From Micropruina sonneratiae (lineage in GTDB: Bacteria; Actinomycetota; Actinomycetes; Propionibacteriales; Propionibacteriaceae): a DNA stretch of 64,000 nt. Positions 8,586 to 18,239 of the stretch are shown in pieces (within the stretch, counting starts at the first letter, position 1; each line of letters opens with the position of its first letter). A program made the translations under genes and the position numbers. The stretch covers positions 519,181-583,180 of the forward strand of contig NZ_JAPDHX010000001.1 in assembly GCF_025972045.1 (NCBI RefSeq), read 5' to 3'. Below the pieces are notes generated by a model, which made no database searches, was not told the origin of the DNA, and worked only from the letters and a program-made list of their open reading frames with translations.

Positions 8586-9071
8586 ATGCTGTGGGAGGAC
8601 TTCCGTGACCGGCTGCAGGCGAGCCTGCCCGAACTCACCGACCGGTGCTTCCTGATCGTCTCCGCCCCGCCCGGCCACGGCTACGTGCAGTTCGCGGCGA
8701 TGCCGGAGGCAGTGACGGCGGAGGCCGCCGGCCCCGAGTTCGTCACCTCAGCGCCGGCCACCACCGCCGGCGATCCGCACATGCTCGGCGCCGGGTGGGC
8801 GGCGCCCGACCCGAGCCGACCCAACTGGTCCTACGACCTGTCGCTGCCGGCGCTGACCGATGAGTACCGGGCACTGGCCGACCGCTGCGTGGTCGCGCTG
8901 CGAGACGTGTACCGGGTCGGCGACCCCGGCGTCCTGACCTACCAGGCGTGGCGCGAACCGGAACCCAAGCCGTTCGGCTCGTTCCTGCGGGACGGCGACA
9001 GGGACCTCGACCCGGGTGCGAACCCGCTGCCCCTGCCCGGTCTTGGGCTGCGACCCCAGCCCGTGGGCTGA
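8586..9071 (+). CDS. second probable immunity or ESX chaperone protein
   Basis: The 161-residue soluble protein starts two bases after the previous stop behind GGGGGAG. Its C-terminal half has the pattern LGAGW-PDP-NWS followed by a helix and a DVYRVGDP segment, a signature I associate with an actinobacterial family of small proteins beside ESX genes (TY-Chap-like), suggesting a chaperone-like fold. It is the last gene of the toxin operon and is followed by a strong hairpin. Whether it protects against the toxin or aids export cannot be told from sequence. Confidence 0.55.
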   Translation: MLWEDFRDRLQASLPELTDRCFLIVSAPPGHGYVQFAAMPEAVTAEAAGPEFVTSAPATTAGDPHMLGAGWAAPDPSRPNWSYDLSLPALTDEYRALADRCVVALRDVYRVGDPGVLTYQAWREPEPKPFGSFLRDGDRDLDPGANPLPLPGLGLRPQPVG

Positions 9072-9095
9072 TCCCGCCGGGTACTTCACGACAAA

Positions 9096-9129
9096 ACGAG
9101 TTGGGCTCCCGATCGGGAGCCCAACTCGT
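9096..9129. terminator. perfect 34-nt palindrome between convergent genes
   Basis: ACGAGTTGGGCTCCC and its exact complement flank GATC, giving up to 17 bp of stem. It separates the rightward toxin operon from the leftward rpf genes. On the minus strand the stem is followed by TTTTG, so it is best as terminator for the rpf genes but can serve both directions. Confidence 0.8.
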
Positions 9130-9241
9130 GTGGTCCTGGGCGGCTCACCGGGGGGAAGGGAGCCGACCCATGGCGGGCGAGTCCAGTCAGAGGGACTCGC
9201 GCCCGAAGGTCCTCGGGGGGAGTGAGGACCGGATCAGGGGG

Positions 9242-9850
9242 TCAGAGCACGTGCTTGCAGCCCCAGGGCTGGAAGCCGCGCTGCTTGTACAGCCGGTTGG
9301 CCGCGGTGATCTGTTCGCGCCAGGTCGCCTTGTGCGGGTACTTGGCGAAGTCCCGGCCACCGACCGAGCGCCAGGTGCCCAGGTTGAACTGCAGGCCACC
9401 GTAGTAGCCGTTACCGGTGTTGATCGACCAGCGCACCCCGGACTCGCACTTGGCGATCTTGCGCCACTTCGACTCCTTGGAGAGGTTGATCGAGTGCTTG
9501 GTGTTGGTGCCGTAGTAGACCTTCCGGGTCACCGGCTTCTTGGTCACCACGGTCTTGACCAGCTTGGTGGTCGACTTGCCGTTCACGGTGGTCACCACGT
9601 AGGTCTTGGTGGCCCTGCCGTTGCGGCCGTCCTGGATCAGCTTCTTGTCACCCTTGAAGAGCTTCGAGGTGTACACCCGGACGCCCTTGTACTTGACGGT
9701 CACCTTCTTGGTGATCGTCTTGGTGGTGGTCTTCGCCGCGGGGGAGGTCAGCGCACCGGTCGTCTGCGCCTGGGCTGGCAGGGCGGTCAGGCCGCCCAGC
9801 AGCAGGGTGGCGCAACCGGCGGTGGCCATCAGTCGGGTGGTGGTGCTCAT
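9242..9850 (-). CDS. secreted Rpf-domain cell wall lytic enzyme (short paralogue)
   Basis: The 202-residue protein has a signal peptide ending near AQA (about residue 28), a G5-like segment (about 45-120) and a C-terminal resuscitation-promoting-factor domain (about 125-202) with the catalytic Glu of KCESG and the [12 protein letters not shown] signature. Rpf domains are lysozyme-like muralytic enzymes acting on peptidoglycan outside the cell. It lies 30 nt after the longer paralogue and shares the G5-Rpf order with it, lacking the three DUF348 repeats. That suggests tandem duplication followed by domain loss. ATG at 9850 behind GGGAG. Confidence 0.9.
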   Translation of the reverse strand: MSTTTRLMATAGCATLLLGGLTALPAQAQTTGALTSPAAKTTTKTITKKVTVKYKGVRVYTSKLFKGDKKLIQDGRNGRATKTYVVTTVNGKSTTKLVKTVVTKKPVTRKVYYGTNTKHSINLSKESKWRKIAKCESGVRWSINTGNGYYGGLQFNLGTWRSVGGRDFAKYPHKATWREQITAANRLYKQRGFQPWGCKHVL

Positions 9851-9880
9851 TGGTTTCTCCCGTTGGTGGATCGGTGGTTC

Positions 9881-11158
<1,278 letters not shown>

Positions 11159-11224
11159 TCAGCGCGGGGTGCCTCCACCCGCTGGGTGGGACGGGGCCCG
11201 CGCAGGTGTGCGCGGGTGGACATG

Positions 11225-11259
11225 CCGACGGCCCCCGGCGCGATGCCGGGGGCCGTCGG
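11225..11259 (-). terminator. hairpin after sodA
   Basis: A perfect 15-bp GC-rich stem (11225-11239 with 11245-11259) around a five-base loop begins nine bases after the sodA stop. There is no clear U-tract. Two smaller hairpins (11197-11216 and 11176-11188) follow toward rpfB. Confidence 0.75.
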
Positions 11260-11267
11260 TCGTTCGA

Positions 11268-11882
11268 TCAGAACAGGCCGGAAGAGGCGGCCTGCGCCTT
11301 GGTGAAGCGCTCGGTGACGTCGGCCCAGTTGACCACGTTCCACCACGCCTTCACGTAGTCGCCCTTGACGTTGAGGTACTGCAGGTAGAAGGCGTGCTCC
11401 CACATGTCGAGCTGCAGCACGGGCAGCTGGCCGGCCGGCAGGTTGCCCTGCTGATCGAACAGCTGGTTGATGTTGAGCCGCTTGCCCAGGGTGTCCCAGA
11501 CCAGCATCGACCAGCCCGAGCCCTGGATGCCGTTGGCCACCTCGTTGAACTGCTTCTGGAAGCCGTCGAACGAGCCGAAGAACTCGTCGATCGCGGCTGC
11601 GATCTCGCCCTCTGGGCGGCCGCCGCCGTCGGGGGACATGTTCTTCCAGAACACCGAATGGTTGACGTGTCCCCCGAGGTGGAAGGCCAGGTCCTTCTCG
11701 AGCTTGTTGATCGACGCGAAGTCGCCGCTCTCACGGGCCGCGGCCAGCTTCTCCAGCGCGGTGTTGGCACCGGCGACGTAGGTGGCGTGGTGCTTGTCGT
11801 GATGAAGCTGCATGATCTGGCCGGAGATGTGCGGCTCGAGGGCGCCGTAGTCGTAATCGAGGTCCGGCAGCGTGTAGGTCAT
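11268..11882 (-). CDS. sodA: superoxide dismutase (Fe/Mn family)
   Basis: The 204-residue enzyme converts superoxide to oxygen and hydrogen peroxide in the cytoplasm. Metal ligands are visible in the usual places: the HHDKHH cluster from residue 27, [12 protein letters not shown], and [11 protein letters not shown] near residues 160-170. Length is normal for the family. ATG at 11882 is preceded by AAGGAG. Fe versus Mn specificity cannot be decided from these motifs, and some propionibacterial enzymes work with either metal. It is monocistronic, with its own terminator. Confidence 0.95.
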   Translation of the reverse strand: MTYTLPDLDYDYGALEPHISGQIMQLHHDKHHATYVAGANTALEKLAAARESGDFASINKLEKDLAFHLGGHVNHSVFWKNMSPDGGGRPEGEIAAAIDEFFGSFDGFQKQFNEVANGIQGSGWSMLVWDTLGKRLNINQLFDQQGNLPAGQLPVLQLDMWEHAFYLQYLNVKGDYVKAWWNVVNWADVTERFTKAQAASSGLF

Positions 11883-12005
11883 CGAGTCTCCTTCGTGGGT
11901 GGCTGTGTGGATCAGGGCCGTTGTCAGCCCCAACCTGCCTCTTGGCCACTCTATTCCGAACGTCGCGAAGCGAAAGCCCCCGTCCGGGCGTAGGTCCCCT
12001 CCGCC

Positions 12006-12830
12006 TCAGGACGCCACGGCCGCCGCGGGGGCGTCCGGCGCGTCCGGGTCCGCGGAGGCCACGGACGCCGCCGCCGGAGCGAAGTCGGCCCGCCGGGCCG
12101 AGCGCCGCAGCAGCCGCAGCAGGGCCGGCCCGGCCAGGGCGATCAGCACCGCGTTGGTGATCGCCCGGCCCAGGTTCCAGCCCATCGACGTGGCGATGTT
12201 GTACAGCACGAAGCGGTGCAGGTTCTCCAGCGGGCCCAGGGTGGCATCGAAGGAGATGCCGGTGTCGTTGCCGACACCGAACGGCCAGAACGCGAAGTCC
12301 ATCACCCAGCCGTACGCGAAGGCCGACACCGCACCGTAGCCGGCCAGCAGCCACACCTCGGCGCGTCCGCCGGCCCGGGGCAGCAGCCCGGCGAACAGCC
12401 CCACGAATCCCGCGGCCAGCATCTGGTACGGCAGCCACGGCCCCACCCCGGAGGTGATCAACGCCGAGGTGAACAGCGTGATCGCCCCGAGCGCGAAGCC
12501 GAAGCCGGCACCGAACACCCGGCCGGCCAGGATCAGGACGAAGAAGACGAGCTCGAAGCCGGCCGTCCCGGCACTGAGCGGCCGCAGGATGGTGCCGACC
12601 GCCGCCAGCACGCCCAGCATCGCCAGTTGCCGGGCGTCCATCCGCCCGCCGGCCACCTCGGACAGCACCACCGCCAGCACCATCGGCAGCACCAGCGCGA
12701 ACACGATCGGCGCCTGCTCGGGTTGCATGCCCGACTCGGGACGCAGGAACAGCGGCCAGCCGAACGCCACGGTGCCGATCACCAGGGCCACGGCGACGGC
12801 CAGCGGTACCCGGGCGCGCGAGCCGGTCAC
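12006..12830 (-). CDS. ECF transporter substrate-binding (S) component, probable cobalamin
   Basis: The 274-residue protein has about six to seven membrane helices and an Ala/Asp-rich tail. It is the last gene of an operon with EcfT and a fused EcfA-EcfA' ATPase, the standard partners of an S component that binds a vitamin and topples in the membrane to release it. The operon follows a B12 riboswitch, so cobalamin or a precursor is the likely substrate, as for CbrT proteins. The GTG start overlaps the ATPase stop (GTGA). No substrate-contact residues can be identified by eye. Confidence 0.8.
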   Translation of the reverse strand: MTGSRARVPLAVAVALVIGTVAFGWPLFLRPESGMQPEQAPIVFALVLPMVLAVVLSEVAGGRMDARQLAMLGVLAAVGTILRPLSAGTAGFELVFFVLILAGRVFGAGFGFALGAITLFTSALITSGVGPWLPYQMLAAGFVGLFAGLLPRAGGRAEVWLLAGYGAVSAFAYGWVMDFAFWPFGVGNDTGISFDATLGPLENLHRFVLYNIATSMGWNLGRAITNAVLIALAGPALLRLLRRSARRADFAPAAASVASADPDAPDAPAAAVAS

Positions 12831-14422
12831 GACAGTCCCCGGGCGACGTCGTCGGGGGTGAGCACCTCGACGGGCGCGAACACCTTGGCCATCTGGGGAG
12901 CGTAGGCGGGCGACGAGGTGAGCACCTCGGTGGTGGTGCCGTCCGCGATCACCTCGCCGTCGGCCATCAGCACCGTGCGGGTGCTGGTCGCGGCGGCGAA
13001 CTCGACGTCGTGGGTGCTGATCAGCACCGCCTCGCCACGGGCCGCGAGGTCGGTCACGATGCGGCGCAGTTCGGCCTTGGCGCGGTAGTCGAGGCCGCGG
13101 GTCGGCTCGTCGAGCAACAGCACCGGCGGCCGGGCGGCCAACTGGATGGCCAGCACCAGGGCCAGCCGCTGGCCCTCGGAGAGATCCCGCGGGTCACGCT
13201 CGGGCGGCAGGTCCACCCCGAGTTCGGCCAGCAGCGCGGCTGCCGTTCCCGGTTCGGCGTCGCTCTCGGCGTCCGCCTGGGCGCACTCGGCGCCGACGCT
13301 GGGCAGATAGAGCAGGTCGACCGCGGTCTGGGGCACCAGGGTCACCAGTCGGCGGGCCTCGGCGGCACCCAGCCGCCGCGGGTCCTGGCCGCGCACCTCG
13401 ATCGCACCCGAGCAGCTCAGTGCGCCCTGCAGCGCCCACAGCAGCGACGACTTCCCCGCGCCGTTGCGGCCCAGCAGGCTGGTCACCGTGCCCTCGGCCA
13501 GCTCGAGGTCGACCCCGTTCACCGCCACCAGGTCGCCGTACCGCACCTCGACGCCGCGGGCCGACAGCGCCACCGGCTCGGTGGGCACCGTCGCCGGGCT
13601 CACCGCGGCGGGCCGCAGCCCCTGGGCCTGCGCGCGGCGCCGGGCGAGACGCACGCTGAGCGGCACCTCGGCCCAACCCACCTCACGCGCCAGCGCGGCC
13701 AGCGGCGGGGTGATCGTGGACTGGGCGAGGACGGCGCCCGGCGGCCCGTGCAGGGCGCTGCCGTCACCGCGCAGCCACAGCACCGAGTCGGCGGCCTGCA
13801 TCACCCGCTCGAGCCGGTGCTCGGCGAGCACCACCGTCAGGCCGACGTCGTGCACCAGGGTGCCGATCGCCGCCAGCACGTCCTGGGCGGCGGTGGGGTC
13901 GAGCGCCGAGGTCGGTTCGTCCAGCACCAGGATGCGCGGCTGGGCGGCGAGCACCGCGGCGATCGCCACCCGTTGCTGCTGGCCGCCGGACAGTTCGGTC
14001 AACGGACGTCGGCGCAGGTCGGCGATCCCCATCAGGTCCAGCGTCTCCTCGACCCGCTTGCGCATGGCGGTCGGTGCGATGCCCAGCTGCTCCATCCCGT
14101 AGGCGATTTCGTCCTCGACGGTGTCGGTCACGAAGCCGCGCAGCGGATCCTGCCCGACGTAGCCCACGACGTCCGCCAGGTCGCGTGGACGGTTCTGCGC
14201 GGTGTCGCGGCCGTCGACCAGGACGCGCCCGGTCAGCGTCCCACCGGTGAAATGTGGCACCAGGCCGTTGATGGCCCCCAGCAGGGTCGACTTGCCCGTC
14301 CCGGTCGCACCGATCACCAGGCACAGGTCGCCCTCGGGCAGCTCGAAGCTGATGTCGTCGAGGGTGGGCCGCTCGGCGTCGGCGTAGGTGACGCCGACCC
14401 GGTCGAACGAGATCACCGCCAT
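12827..14422 (-). CDS. fused ECF transporter ATPase EcfA-EcfA'
   Basis: The 531-residue protein joins two ABC ATPase domains. The first (about 1-250) has Walker A GATGTGKST, signature LSGGQQQRVAIA and Walker B ILVLDEPTSALD. The second (about 290-525) has GRNGAGKSS, a variant signature LSEGQRLALVLA and LLLDEPTRGLD. In many bacteria these are separate EcfA1 and EcfA2 proteins; here a linker of about 40 residues fuses them. The protein powers vitamin import together with EcfT. Start ATG 14422 overlaps the ecfT end by ten bases. The weaker second signature (SEGQ) may reflect asymmetric ATP sites. Confidence 0.92.
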   Translation of the reverse strand: MAVISFDRVGVTYADAERPTLDDISFELPEGDLCLVIGATGTGKSTLLGAINGLVPHFTGGTLTGRVLVDGRDTAQNRPRDLADVVGYVGQDPLRGFVTDTVEDEIAYGMEQLGIAPTAMRKRVEETLDLMGIADLRRRPLTELSGGQQQRVAIAAVLAAQPRILVLDEPTSALDPTAAQDVLAAIGTLVHDVGLTVVLAEHRLERVMQAADSVLWLRGDGSALHGPPGAVLAQSTITPPLAALAREVGWAEVPLSVRLARRRAQAQGLRPAAVSPATVPTEPVALSARGVEVRYGDLVAVNGVDLELAEGTVTSLLGRNGAGKSSLLWALQGALSCSGAIEVRGQDPRRLGAAEARRLVTLVPQTAVDLLYLPSVGAECAQADAESDAEPGTAAALLAELGVDLPPERDPRDLSEGQRLALVLAIQLAARPPVLLLDEPTRGLDYRAKAELRRIVTDLAARGEAVLISTHDVEFAAATSTRTVLMADGEVIADGTTTEVLTSSPAYAPQMAKVFAPVEVLTPDDVARGLS

Positions 14423-15567
14423 GTCGGCTCCGGCTCGGCCTGGGCGCGCAGCAGCCGCACCCGGGTGTCGTTGCGGGTTGATTCGACGGTGGCCGCCCGC
14501 CTCGGCCGGGTCAACGGCAACGGCGCCAGCACCAGCGCGACGACCAGCAGCATCGGCAGGGTGAGGGTCGGCCATTGCAGCGGATCGGTGCTCGGGCTGA
14601 GGGCCAGCGGATCGAGCAGCACCACCAGAGCCGGGCTCATCGTGTCCGGGTCGAGCCAGCCGACGCCCAGCACCAGCACCGCCGCCAGCACCCCCGATGC
14701 GGCGATCAGCGTCTCGGTGAACCGCCAGGGCAACGGCCGGTAGGTGGTCACCCGCAGCCGCGCTCCGGCGGCCCGCAGGCCCAGGCCCCCACCGATCATC
14801 CCGAGTACCAGCAGCCAGGCACCGGTCTGCCAGAACGGGCTGCCGAGCAGCAGGAAGACGCCGAGCGTCGCGGCGGCCGACGAAATCAGCATCACCGGCA
14901 GGGTGCCGGCCGTCGGCAGGCCGCGGGTGCGGCCGAAGCCGCGGGCCTCCATGCCGGCGGCGAGCGCCAGCGACCGGTCGATCGCGTCGGCCAGCACCGG
15001 CATGGCGATGGTGCCCAGCGCGCGCAGGGTCGCGGTCGAGTCGCCCCGCAGGCGGCGCGCACGGCGCACCCGGGCGATGCTCTCGATCAGCTGCGGGGCG
15101 ACGCTCAGCGCGATCACCACCGCGACGGACGCCTCGTACAGGGCCGCCGGCACCGAGCGCAGCGCCTGCCTCGGGTTGGCCAGGGCGTTGGCGGCGCCGA
15201 CGCACAGCAGCATGACCGCCAGTCGGAACGCCTCGTACAGGGTGCCGGTGATCGCCTCGGCGGTGACCGGCCCGCCCAGCGTGATGCCCGCGGCCCATTC
15301 CGGCAGCGGGATCTGGGGCAGGGTGAACAGCACCGTCTCGCCCGTGGAACCCCCGAGCAGGATGCGGAAGAACAGCCGCATGCCGATCACGAACAGCGCC
15401 AGGATCAGGTACGCCCGCACCGAGCGTGCCCAGGGCGCCTCGCTGCGGCGCAGCATCACCACCACGACCATCGCGGTGGCGATCAGTGCGAGCAGCAGGG
15501 GGTTGGTGGTGCCGCTGACGGCGATTCCGATGCCGATCGCCCAGCACCACCAGGCCCAGGGGTGCAC
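14413..15567 (-). CDS. ECF transporter transmembrane scaffold EcfT (CbiQ-like)
   Basis: The 384-residue membrane protein couples the ATPase pair to the S component. It shows several hydrophobic helices and the two cytoplasmic coupling helices with the Ala-Arg-Gly type motif, seen as RVRRARRLRG and GMEARGFGRTRG at about residues 165-220. The C-terminal half adds further hydrophobic segments, making it longer than the usual 260 residues. I choose GTG 15567, six bases after the upstream stop; a CTG overlapping that stop is an alternative. It is translated between a DUF4430 surface protein and the fused ATPase. Confidence 0.88.
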   Translation of the reverse strand: MHPWAWWCWAIGIGIAVSGTTNPLLLALIATAMVVVVMLRRSEAPWARSVRAYLILALFVIGMRLFFRILLGGSTGETVLFTLPQIPLPEWAAGITLGGPVTAEAITGTLYEAFRLAVMLLCVGAANALANPRQALRSVPAALYEASVAVVIALSVAPQLIESIARVRRARRLRGDSTATLRALGTIAMPVLADAIDRSLALAAGMEARGFGRTRGLPTAGTLPVMLISSAAATLGVFLLLGSPFWQTGAWLLVLGMIGGGLGLRAAGARLRVTTYRPLPWRFTETLIAASGVLAAVLVLGVGWLDPDTMSPALVVLLDPLALSPSTDPLQWPTLTLPMLLVVALVLAPLPLTRPRRAATVESTRNDTRVRLLRAQAEPEPTWR

Positions 15568-15572
15568 GCTGC

Positions 15573-16460
15573 TCAGAGTTTCCGTCCCTTCAGCAGCCAC
15601 CAGCCGCCGAGACCGCCGGCGGCGGCGACGACGGTCACGCCGGTGACGATGACGCCGACCGGGCTGCCCGGGCTCGAACCGTCGGCCGTGCCGGCTTGCT
15701 CCTGGGCGACCGTGGCGTCCGATCCGGCGGTGGCCCGGGTCGCCTCGGGCGAGGTCGATGTCTGCGGGCTCGCCGTGTCCGTCGCGGTGGCCGACGCCGT
15801 CGCGGTGGCGCTCCGGGTCGCCTTGGAACTGCTCGTCTTCGTCGCCTTCGCCGACGCGCTCGCCCTGGTCGAGGCGCTGCTGGTGGTCGAGGGCTTGGCC
15901 GAGGTGCGGCCCGGCTTGCTGGTCTTGGTGGTCTTGGTGGTCTTGGTCGGCTTGGGGGTGGGGGTCTCCTCGGTGTTGCTCGGCGGCGACGCCTGCGGCG
16001 GCGTCTTCGGGTCGCTGATCAGCACGTAGCGCCAGCCCTCGGCATCGCCCTGTTTCGGCGTGTAGCTGGTCGCGCCCAGGGTGGAGTAGGTCCAGGCGTT
16101 GTAGCCGCCGTTGCCGTCGGCGGCCGCGTGCCAGTACGACCAGTACGCATTGTTGATGTTGGCCTTGGACGGCTTGCCGGAGATCGTGTAGACGAACCCT
16201 TCGTCGGTCGTGGGCTCGAAGCCGGCGCTGCGCAGCGCGGTCAACCCGGTGGTGTAACTGACCGCGCACCTGCGGGCGACGCCGCCGCCGAGCGAGCCGT
16301 AGTCGACCACCACCCACACCCCACTGCAGGACGCCGCGCGCGGCAGGCCGGTGACCGCCGCGACCCGGCTCTGCGCGGGTTGGGCGATGCCCGCCGCGGC
16401 AGGTGCGCCGGCGCCGGCGACCAGGGTCGCCAGCGCCAGTGCGATGAGGCGCTTCCTCAC
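15573..16460 (-). CDS. membrane-anchored transcobalamin-like (DUF4430) surface protein
   Basis: The 295-residue protein has a signal peptide (about 1-28), a DUF4430 domain (about 42-145, opening CSGVWVVVDYG and ending DAEGWRYV), a long Ser/Thr/Lys/Ala-rich linker (about 150-255), a transmembrane helix and a basic tail GRKL. DUF4430 is the domain related to the C-terminal beta domain of transcobalamin and intrinsic factor. Two Cys residues about 20 apart may form a disulphide. Anchored outside the membrane on a flexible stalk, it could hand cobalamin to the ECF transporter encoded immediately downstream. GTG start overlaps the preceding stop (GTGA). Confidence 0.8.
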   Translation of the reverse strand: MRKRLIALALATLVAGAGAPAAAGIAQPAQSRVAAVTGLPRAASCSGVWVVVDYGSLGGGVARRCAVSYTTGLTALRSAGFEPTTDEGFVYTISGKPSKANINNAYWSYWHAAADGNGGYNAWTYSTLGATSYTPKQGDAEGWRYVLISDPKTPPQASPPSNTEETPTPKPTKTTKTTKTSKPGRTSAKPSTTSSASTRASASAKATKTSSSKATRSATATASATATDTASPQTSTSPEATRATAGSDATVAQEQAGTADGSSPGSPVGVIVTGVTVVAAAGGLGGWWLLKGRKL

Positions 16461-18028
16461 TTGACGACCTTCGCGGTGGCCTTGGAGGTCTTGGCCACGG
16501 TCTGCAGGCCGCTTCCGCTGGCTGTCACCTTGACGGTGATCGTCTTGCCGATGTCGGACTTGGTCAGCTTGTAGGTGGTCTTGGTCGCCTTCGAGATGGC
16601 CTTGCCCGAGCGGTACCACTGCAGCTTCAGCGTCGGCTTCGGCGTCCAGGTTCCCGGCTTGGCGGTCAGCGTCTTGGTGTACTTCGCGGTTCCCGAGATG
16701 GTCGGGGTCGGGCTGCTGGAGTACCCGGCCGGCGGGGGCTTCAGGGCCGAGGTGGACGAGAACCCGCCGTAGTACCAACCCTCTGCGGCCCCCTTCTTGG
16801 GCGCCGACTGGGCGGCGCCGACGTTGTAGGACTGCCATTCGCCCCAGCTGCCGTCGGGGTTGGGGTTGGCGTACCAGTAGCCCCAGTACTTCGACCAGGT
16901 GGCGTCGAGGTTGTACGGGTAGCCGTTGATCCGGTTCACGAAGCCGTTGTCGTCGCCGACGGTCAGCCCGGCGCTCTTCAGCGCCTTCAGGCCGGTTCTG
17001 TACGAGGTGGCGCAACGCGTCGTCGCCTGGCCGTTGCCGCGGTCGACGACCACCCACACGCCGGTGCACGACGTGCTGGACGCCGGCAGCGACGCCGGGT
17101 TGGCCGCGCACGAGCTCAGGTCGATCGAGACGTCCAGGGCGGTCTTCCCGCTGAGCAGCAGCAGGGCGTTGGCGGTGGTCATCGCGTCGGATGCGGTGCC
17201 GGCGTCCAGCGAGTTGGGGAAGCCGCCGTCCTCGTGCTGCACCGACCCGAGCCAGGTCTTGGCGTTGTCGACGTTCTCGCCCGCCGCCTCCAGCGCCGAG
17301 CCGAGCAGGCCGGTGGAGTCGACCGGGGAGTAGGCCTCCCAGTAGCCGTCGTCGGTCTGGTTGTCCTTCGCCCAGCCGACGGCGGACGCGACCTGCGGGT
17401 CGAGTTCACCGATGGCGTCGAGGGCGACCAGGCTCAGCCCCGTGGTGTCCGGGTCGGCGGTGAAGGTGCCCTCGAAGGTGTAGCCGAAGGCTCCGCTGTC
17501 GTCCTGCTGGCTGAGCAGGTTGGTCAGCATCGTGACCGGGATGGACTGGGCCTTGCCCTTGTCCAGCGCGATGATGCCGAGACTCTGGCTGAAGGCCGAC
17601 TTGCTGGGGCCGATCTGGCCGTCGGCGGGCAGATCCTGCTTGACCAGCGTGAGCAGGTCGTAGCCGGCGAACGCGCGCGGGTTGAGCCCGAGCGCCGTGA
17701 CCGCGATCGCCATGTTGGCGGCCCGGGCCTGGTTGACGTCCCCGTCCTCGTTGAACAGGTATCCCTTGGCCTTGTTCTCCAGGCGCTGCGCGAGTCGGCG
17801 CAGGGTGGGGGCGTAGCTGCAGTCCCCGGTGCTGGCCAGGCCCAACGCCGTGGTGATCGCGATTCCGGCCCCGGCGTCCGGGCTGGGCAGGTTGGTGACC
17901 AGGTAGTTGGCCGCCTTCGCCGCGTCCGGTTCCGCCGCGGCGGCGGTCGGTGCGGACGCGATCAGGGCGGACGCCGCGAGGGCGGCCGCAGCCCCGACGG
18001 CCAGCGCGCGCGTGAGTGGTCGTTGCAT
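16457..18028 (-). CDS. secreted alpha/alpha-barrel + DUF4430 protein, transcobalamin-like
   Basis: The 523-residue protein has a signal peptide (about 1-32), an alpha/alpha-toroid of prenyltransferase/terpenoid-cyclase type (about 33-325, with repeated helical pairs and DDGYWEAYSP, EDGGFPNS loops), a DUF4430 domain (about 340-435) and an Ig-like C-terminal domain (about 445-523). Barrel followed by DUF4430 is the two-domain order of intrinsic factor and transcobalamin, which clamp cobalamin between them. It is the first gene after the B12 riboswitch, strongly supporting cobalamin capture outside the cell. There is no LPXTG signal; the Ig-like domain may bind the wall. ATG 18028 follows AGAAGGA. 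Confidence 0.82.
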   Translation of the reverse strand: MQRPLTRALAVGAAAALAASALIASAPTAAAAEPDAAKAANYLVTNLPSPDAGAGIAITTALGLASTGDCSYAPTLRRLAQRLENKAKGYLFNEDGDVNQARAANMAIAVTALGLNPRAFAGYDLLTLVKQDLPADGQIGPSKSAFSQSLGIIALDKGKAQSIPVTMLTNLLSQQDDSGAFGYTFEGTFTADPDTTGLSLVALDAIGELDPQVASAVGWAKDNQTDDGYWEAYSPVDSTGLLGSALEAAGENVDNAKTWLGSVQHEDGGFPNSLDAGTASDAMTTANALLLLSGKTALDVSIDLSSCAANPASLPASSTSCTGVWVVVDRGNGQATTRCATSYRTGLKALKSAGLTVGDDNGFVNRINGYPYNLDATWSKYWGYWYANPNPDGSWGEWQSYNVGAAQSAPKKGAAEGWYYGGFSSTSALKPPPAGYSSSPTPTISGTAKYTKTLTAKPGTWTPKPTLKLQWYRSGKAISKATKTTYKLTKSDIGKTITVKVTASGSGLQTVAKTSKATAKVVK

Positions 18029-18044
18029 CTGGATCCTTCTCTCG

Positions 18045-18225
18045 GGTGGGCACCGAGCGGACTCCGGACGGGGTGAACCGGGCTCCCCTGCGTGCCACGA
18101 CAGGTGATGACGAGCCGGAGGCCGTCCAGGCATTCCGGCTTCACCATTGCTGGTGTCACGGTTGCGGGTCAGCCCCGGATTCGCACCGGGTTCCCCTGCG
18201 CGGGCTCAGGTGGGCGACAGCCTAG
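18045..18225 (-). promoter_or_regulatory. cobalamin (B12) riboswitch
   Basis: Read on the minus strand, the region contains the conserved core of the cobalamin riboswitch in order: GGGGAACCCGGTGCGAATCC, GGGGCTGACCCGCAACCGTG, then AAGCCGGAATGCCTGG. It sits 20-200 nt upstream of the first gene of the uptake operon, and the ribosome-binding site lies just beyond it. Binding of adenosyl- or other cobalamin would repress the downstream surface proteins and ECF transporter. Edges are approximate because the outer P1 stem is not clear to me. Confidence 0.93.
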
Positions 18226-18239
18226 CCCCGTTTCCCCGG

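Noticed and set aside
13000-15700. Long rightward open frames opposite the ECF genes
   Set aside because: They are GC-rich antisense shadows with no domains, and the leftward frames have complete ABC and EcfT motifs.
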